Source: JACNKV01 sp964422145 (GTDB lineage: Bacteria > Fidelibacterota > Marinisomatia > Marinisomatales > JACNKV01). Taken from it: a stretch of 64,000 nt of DNA. Every line of letters begins with the position of its first letter. Position 1 is the first letter of the stretch. Positions 62,928 to 64,000 of this stretch are shown in pieces. The position numbers were made by a program, and so were the translations under genes. The notes under the pieces are model-generated. The model saw only the letters and a program-made list of their open reading frames with translations, had not been told where the DNA came from and did not search any database. Where the stretch lies: NCBI GenBank assembly GCA_964422145.1, contig CAYQZV010000003.1, positions 62,001-126,000 of the forward strand. The letters are read 5' to 3'.

Positions 62928-64000
62928 ATGGCTACATTATTTGAAACTCTGAGTAAAAAAATCCCCGACTGGAGGTACGAAGCCAAACAGATCATAGAAG
63001 AAAAAGGCAATGAGGTCATCAGCAATGTGACTGTTCAGCAGGCATACGGCGGTATGCGTGGTGTGAAAGGTCTCGTCTGTGATACTTCGGCCGTTTCTGC
63101 GGATAAAGGGTTAATAATCCGTGGTATTCCTCTTCTGGATATTACACATATTCTTCCTGAAGAAGTCTTTTACCTGCTTCTCTCCGGAGAAATGCCCGAA
63201 GAAGACGGATTAAAGGATTTACAAAATCAACTGACAGAACACGCTGAGGTACCGGAATATGTTTGGGATGTTTTACGATCCATGCCCAAAGATTCTCATC
63301 CGATGGTCATGTTTAACACAGCGATTCTTATCATGGAAAAAGAATCCGTTTTCCGTCAAAAATATGATGCTGGAATTCCCAAGCAAGAATACTGGAAAGC
63401 GATCCTTGATGATGCAATTCGTCTTGTGGCAAAACTTCCAGCCGTCGGTGCTGGTGTCTATCGTATTCGCTTCAATAAAGGTGAATTGATCTCACCGGAT
63501 AAAAATCTCGACTGGGGAGCTAATTTTGCGCACATGCTGGGTATTCCGGATCCGAACGGTATTCTGAAGAAACTGATGCGTCTTTATCTCATGCTTCATT
63601 GCGATCACGAAGGAGGAAATGTTAGTGCATTCAGCGGCTTAACGGTTGCCTCTGCCCTATCCGATCCATACTATGCTGTTTCAGCAGGATTAAACGGGCT
63701 GGCCGGACCTCTCCATGGATTAGCAAACCAAGAATGTTTAAAATTCGTCCTTGAAATCAGAGATCACTTTGGCGGATCACCTTCTCCGCAGGAACTAAAA
63801 CAGTTCGTTTGGGAACGCTTGAACAGTGGACGTGTCGTCCCAGGATACGGCCATGCCGTTTTACGATGCCCTGATCCTCGGTTCACCGCATTTATTAATT
63901 TCGGGAGAGAAAACATCAAAGATGATCCGGTCTTCGATATCGTGAACAATCTGTTTGATATTGTCCCGCCTGTCTTAAAAGAACAAGGGAAAGCAAAAAA
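62928..64000 (+). CDS. gltA: Citrate synthase, cut by the window end
   Basis: The open frame begins MATLFETLSKKIPDWR and runs to the window edge, 357 codons. It resembles the long mitochondrial-type citrate synthase: GGMRGVKGLVCDTSAV, IRGIPLLDI, HCDHEGGNVSAF with the first catalytic His, GLAGPLHGLANQE, and VPGYGHAVLRCPDPR with the second. The final Asp-containing segment lies outside the window. GGAGG is five bases upstream of the ATG. It condenses oxaloacetate and acetyl-CoA, or acts in reverse in some anaerobes. Co-location with kor suggests a TCA-segment operon. Confidence 0.95.
   Translation, partial: MATLFETLSKKIPDWRYEAKQIIEEKGNEVISNVTVQQAYGGMRGVKGLVCDTSAVSADKGLIIRGIPLLDITHILPEEVFYLLLSGEMPEEDGLKDLQNQLTEHAEVPEYVWDVLRSMPKDSHPMVMFNTAILIMEKESVFRQKYDAGIPKQEYWKAILDDAIRLVAKLPAVGAGVYRIRFNKGELISPDKNLDWGANFAHMLGIPDPNGILKKLMRLYLMLHCDHEGGNVSAFSGLTVASALSDPYYAVSAGLNGLAGPLHGLANQECLKFVLEIRDHFGGSPSPQELKQFVWERLNSGRVVPGYGHAVLRCPDPRFTAFINFGRENIKDDPVFDIVNNLFDIVPPVLKEQGKAK

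Noticed and set aside
1..64000. CRISPR arrays, prophage, transposases, rRNA operons
   Set aside because: I saw no regularly spaced repeats, no integrase, transposase or phage structural genes, and no rRNA sequence. The only clear repeat pair is 27841-27976 with 29320-29457.

Overview
The window is a chromosomal stretch from an anaerobic Gram-negative bacterium of the FCB group, most likely Candidatus Marinimicrobia (Neomarinimicrobiota); this placement is an inference. It rests on a secreted protein ending in an NYPNPFNP-type sorting domain, a Gld-like ABC transporter with a DUF4340 partner, outer-membrane barrels and lipoproteins, and ferredoxin-based metabolism. Coding density is high, with long runs of overlapping genes. 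I saw no phage, transposase, CRISPR array or rRNA; there is one tRNA.

Layout. 1-18747 (minus): peptide ABC transporter, methylmalonyl-CoA epimerase, dipeptide epimerase, enoyl-CoA hydratase, TrkH/TrkA, MurA, RecN, VanZ-like protein, NAD(P)HX repair, AcpS, HAD phosphatase, TPR protein, tRNA-Leu(GAG), SecG, TpiA, Pgk and ComF. 18912-29293 (plus): receiver/PEP-synthase-like fusion, ThiI, three-subunit transhydrogenase, half-size UPF0016 protein, an AT-rich secreted orphan, and a small HMA lipoprotein/barrel cassette between two direct repeats. 29351-35633 (minus): Gld-like ABC module, lipoprotein, Spy-like/anti-sigma-like/ECF operon. 35775-40082 (plus): UvrD-type helicase-nuclease, Nudix, AT-rich orphan. 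40099-48912 (minus): SMC, HinT, RsmE, barrel, alcohol dehydrogenase, 57-residue protein, deoxynucleoside kinase, FolK, FolB and a CPBP protease. 49017-64000 (plus): selD operon, then the redox cluster.

The main discovery is in the last 15 kb. Two genes carry an in-frame TGA at a position normally occupied by a conserved cysteine, so both are read as selenoproteins: SelD (Sec18, TGA 49068-49070) and HdrA (Sec200, TGA 60759-60761). Conventional gene calling truncates the first and splits the second. The HdrA TGA is followed by a perfect 7-bp hairpin with a GGTC loop, a good bacterial SECIS candidate. The Sec-HdrA lies in a cluster with a four-subunit 2-oxoglutarate:ferredoxin oxidoreductase, an NfnB/GltD-like flavoprotein fused to ferredoxin and MvhD-like domains, a fused HdrC-HdrB, a zinc-ribbon peptide and citrate synthase. 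I infer a soluble flavin-based electron bifurcation or confurcation complex tying 2-oxoglutarate/succinyl-CoA chemistry to NAD(P)H and a disulfide-type or unknown acceptor.

The other genes fit this picture: peptide import, dipeptide epimerisation, methylmalonyl-CoA epimerase, crotonase and transhydrogenase are what one expects of an amino-acid or peptide fermenter that handles succinyl-CoA and propionyl-CoA. This physiological reading is inference; SelA, SelB and tRNA-Sec must lie elsewhere in the genome if the two selenoprotein calls are right.
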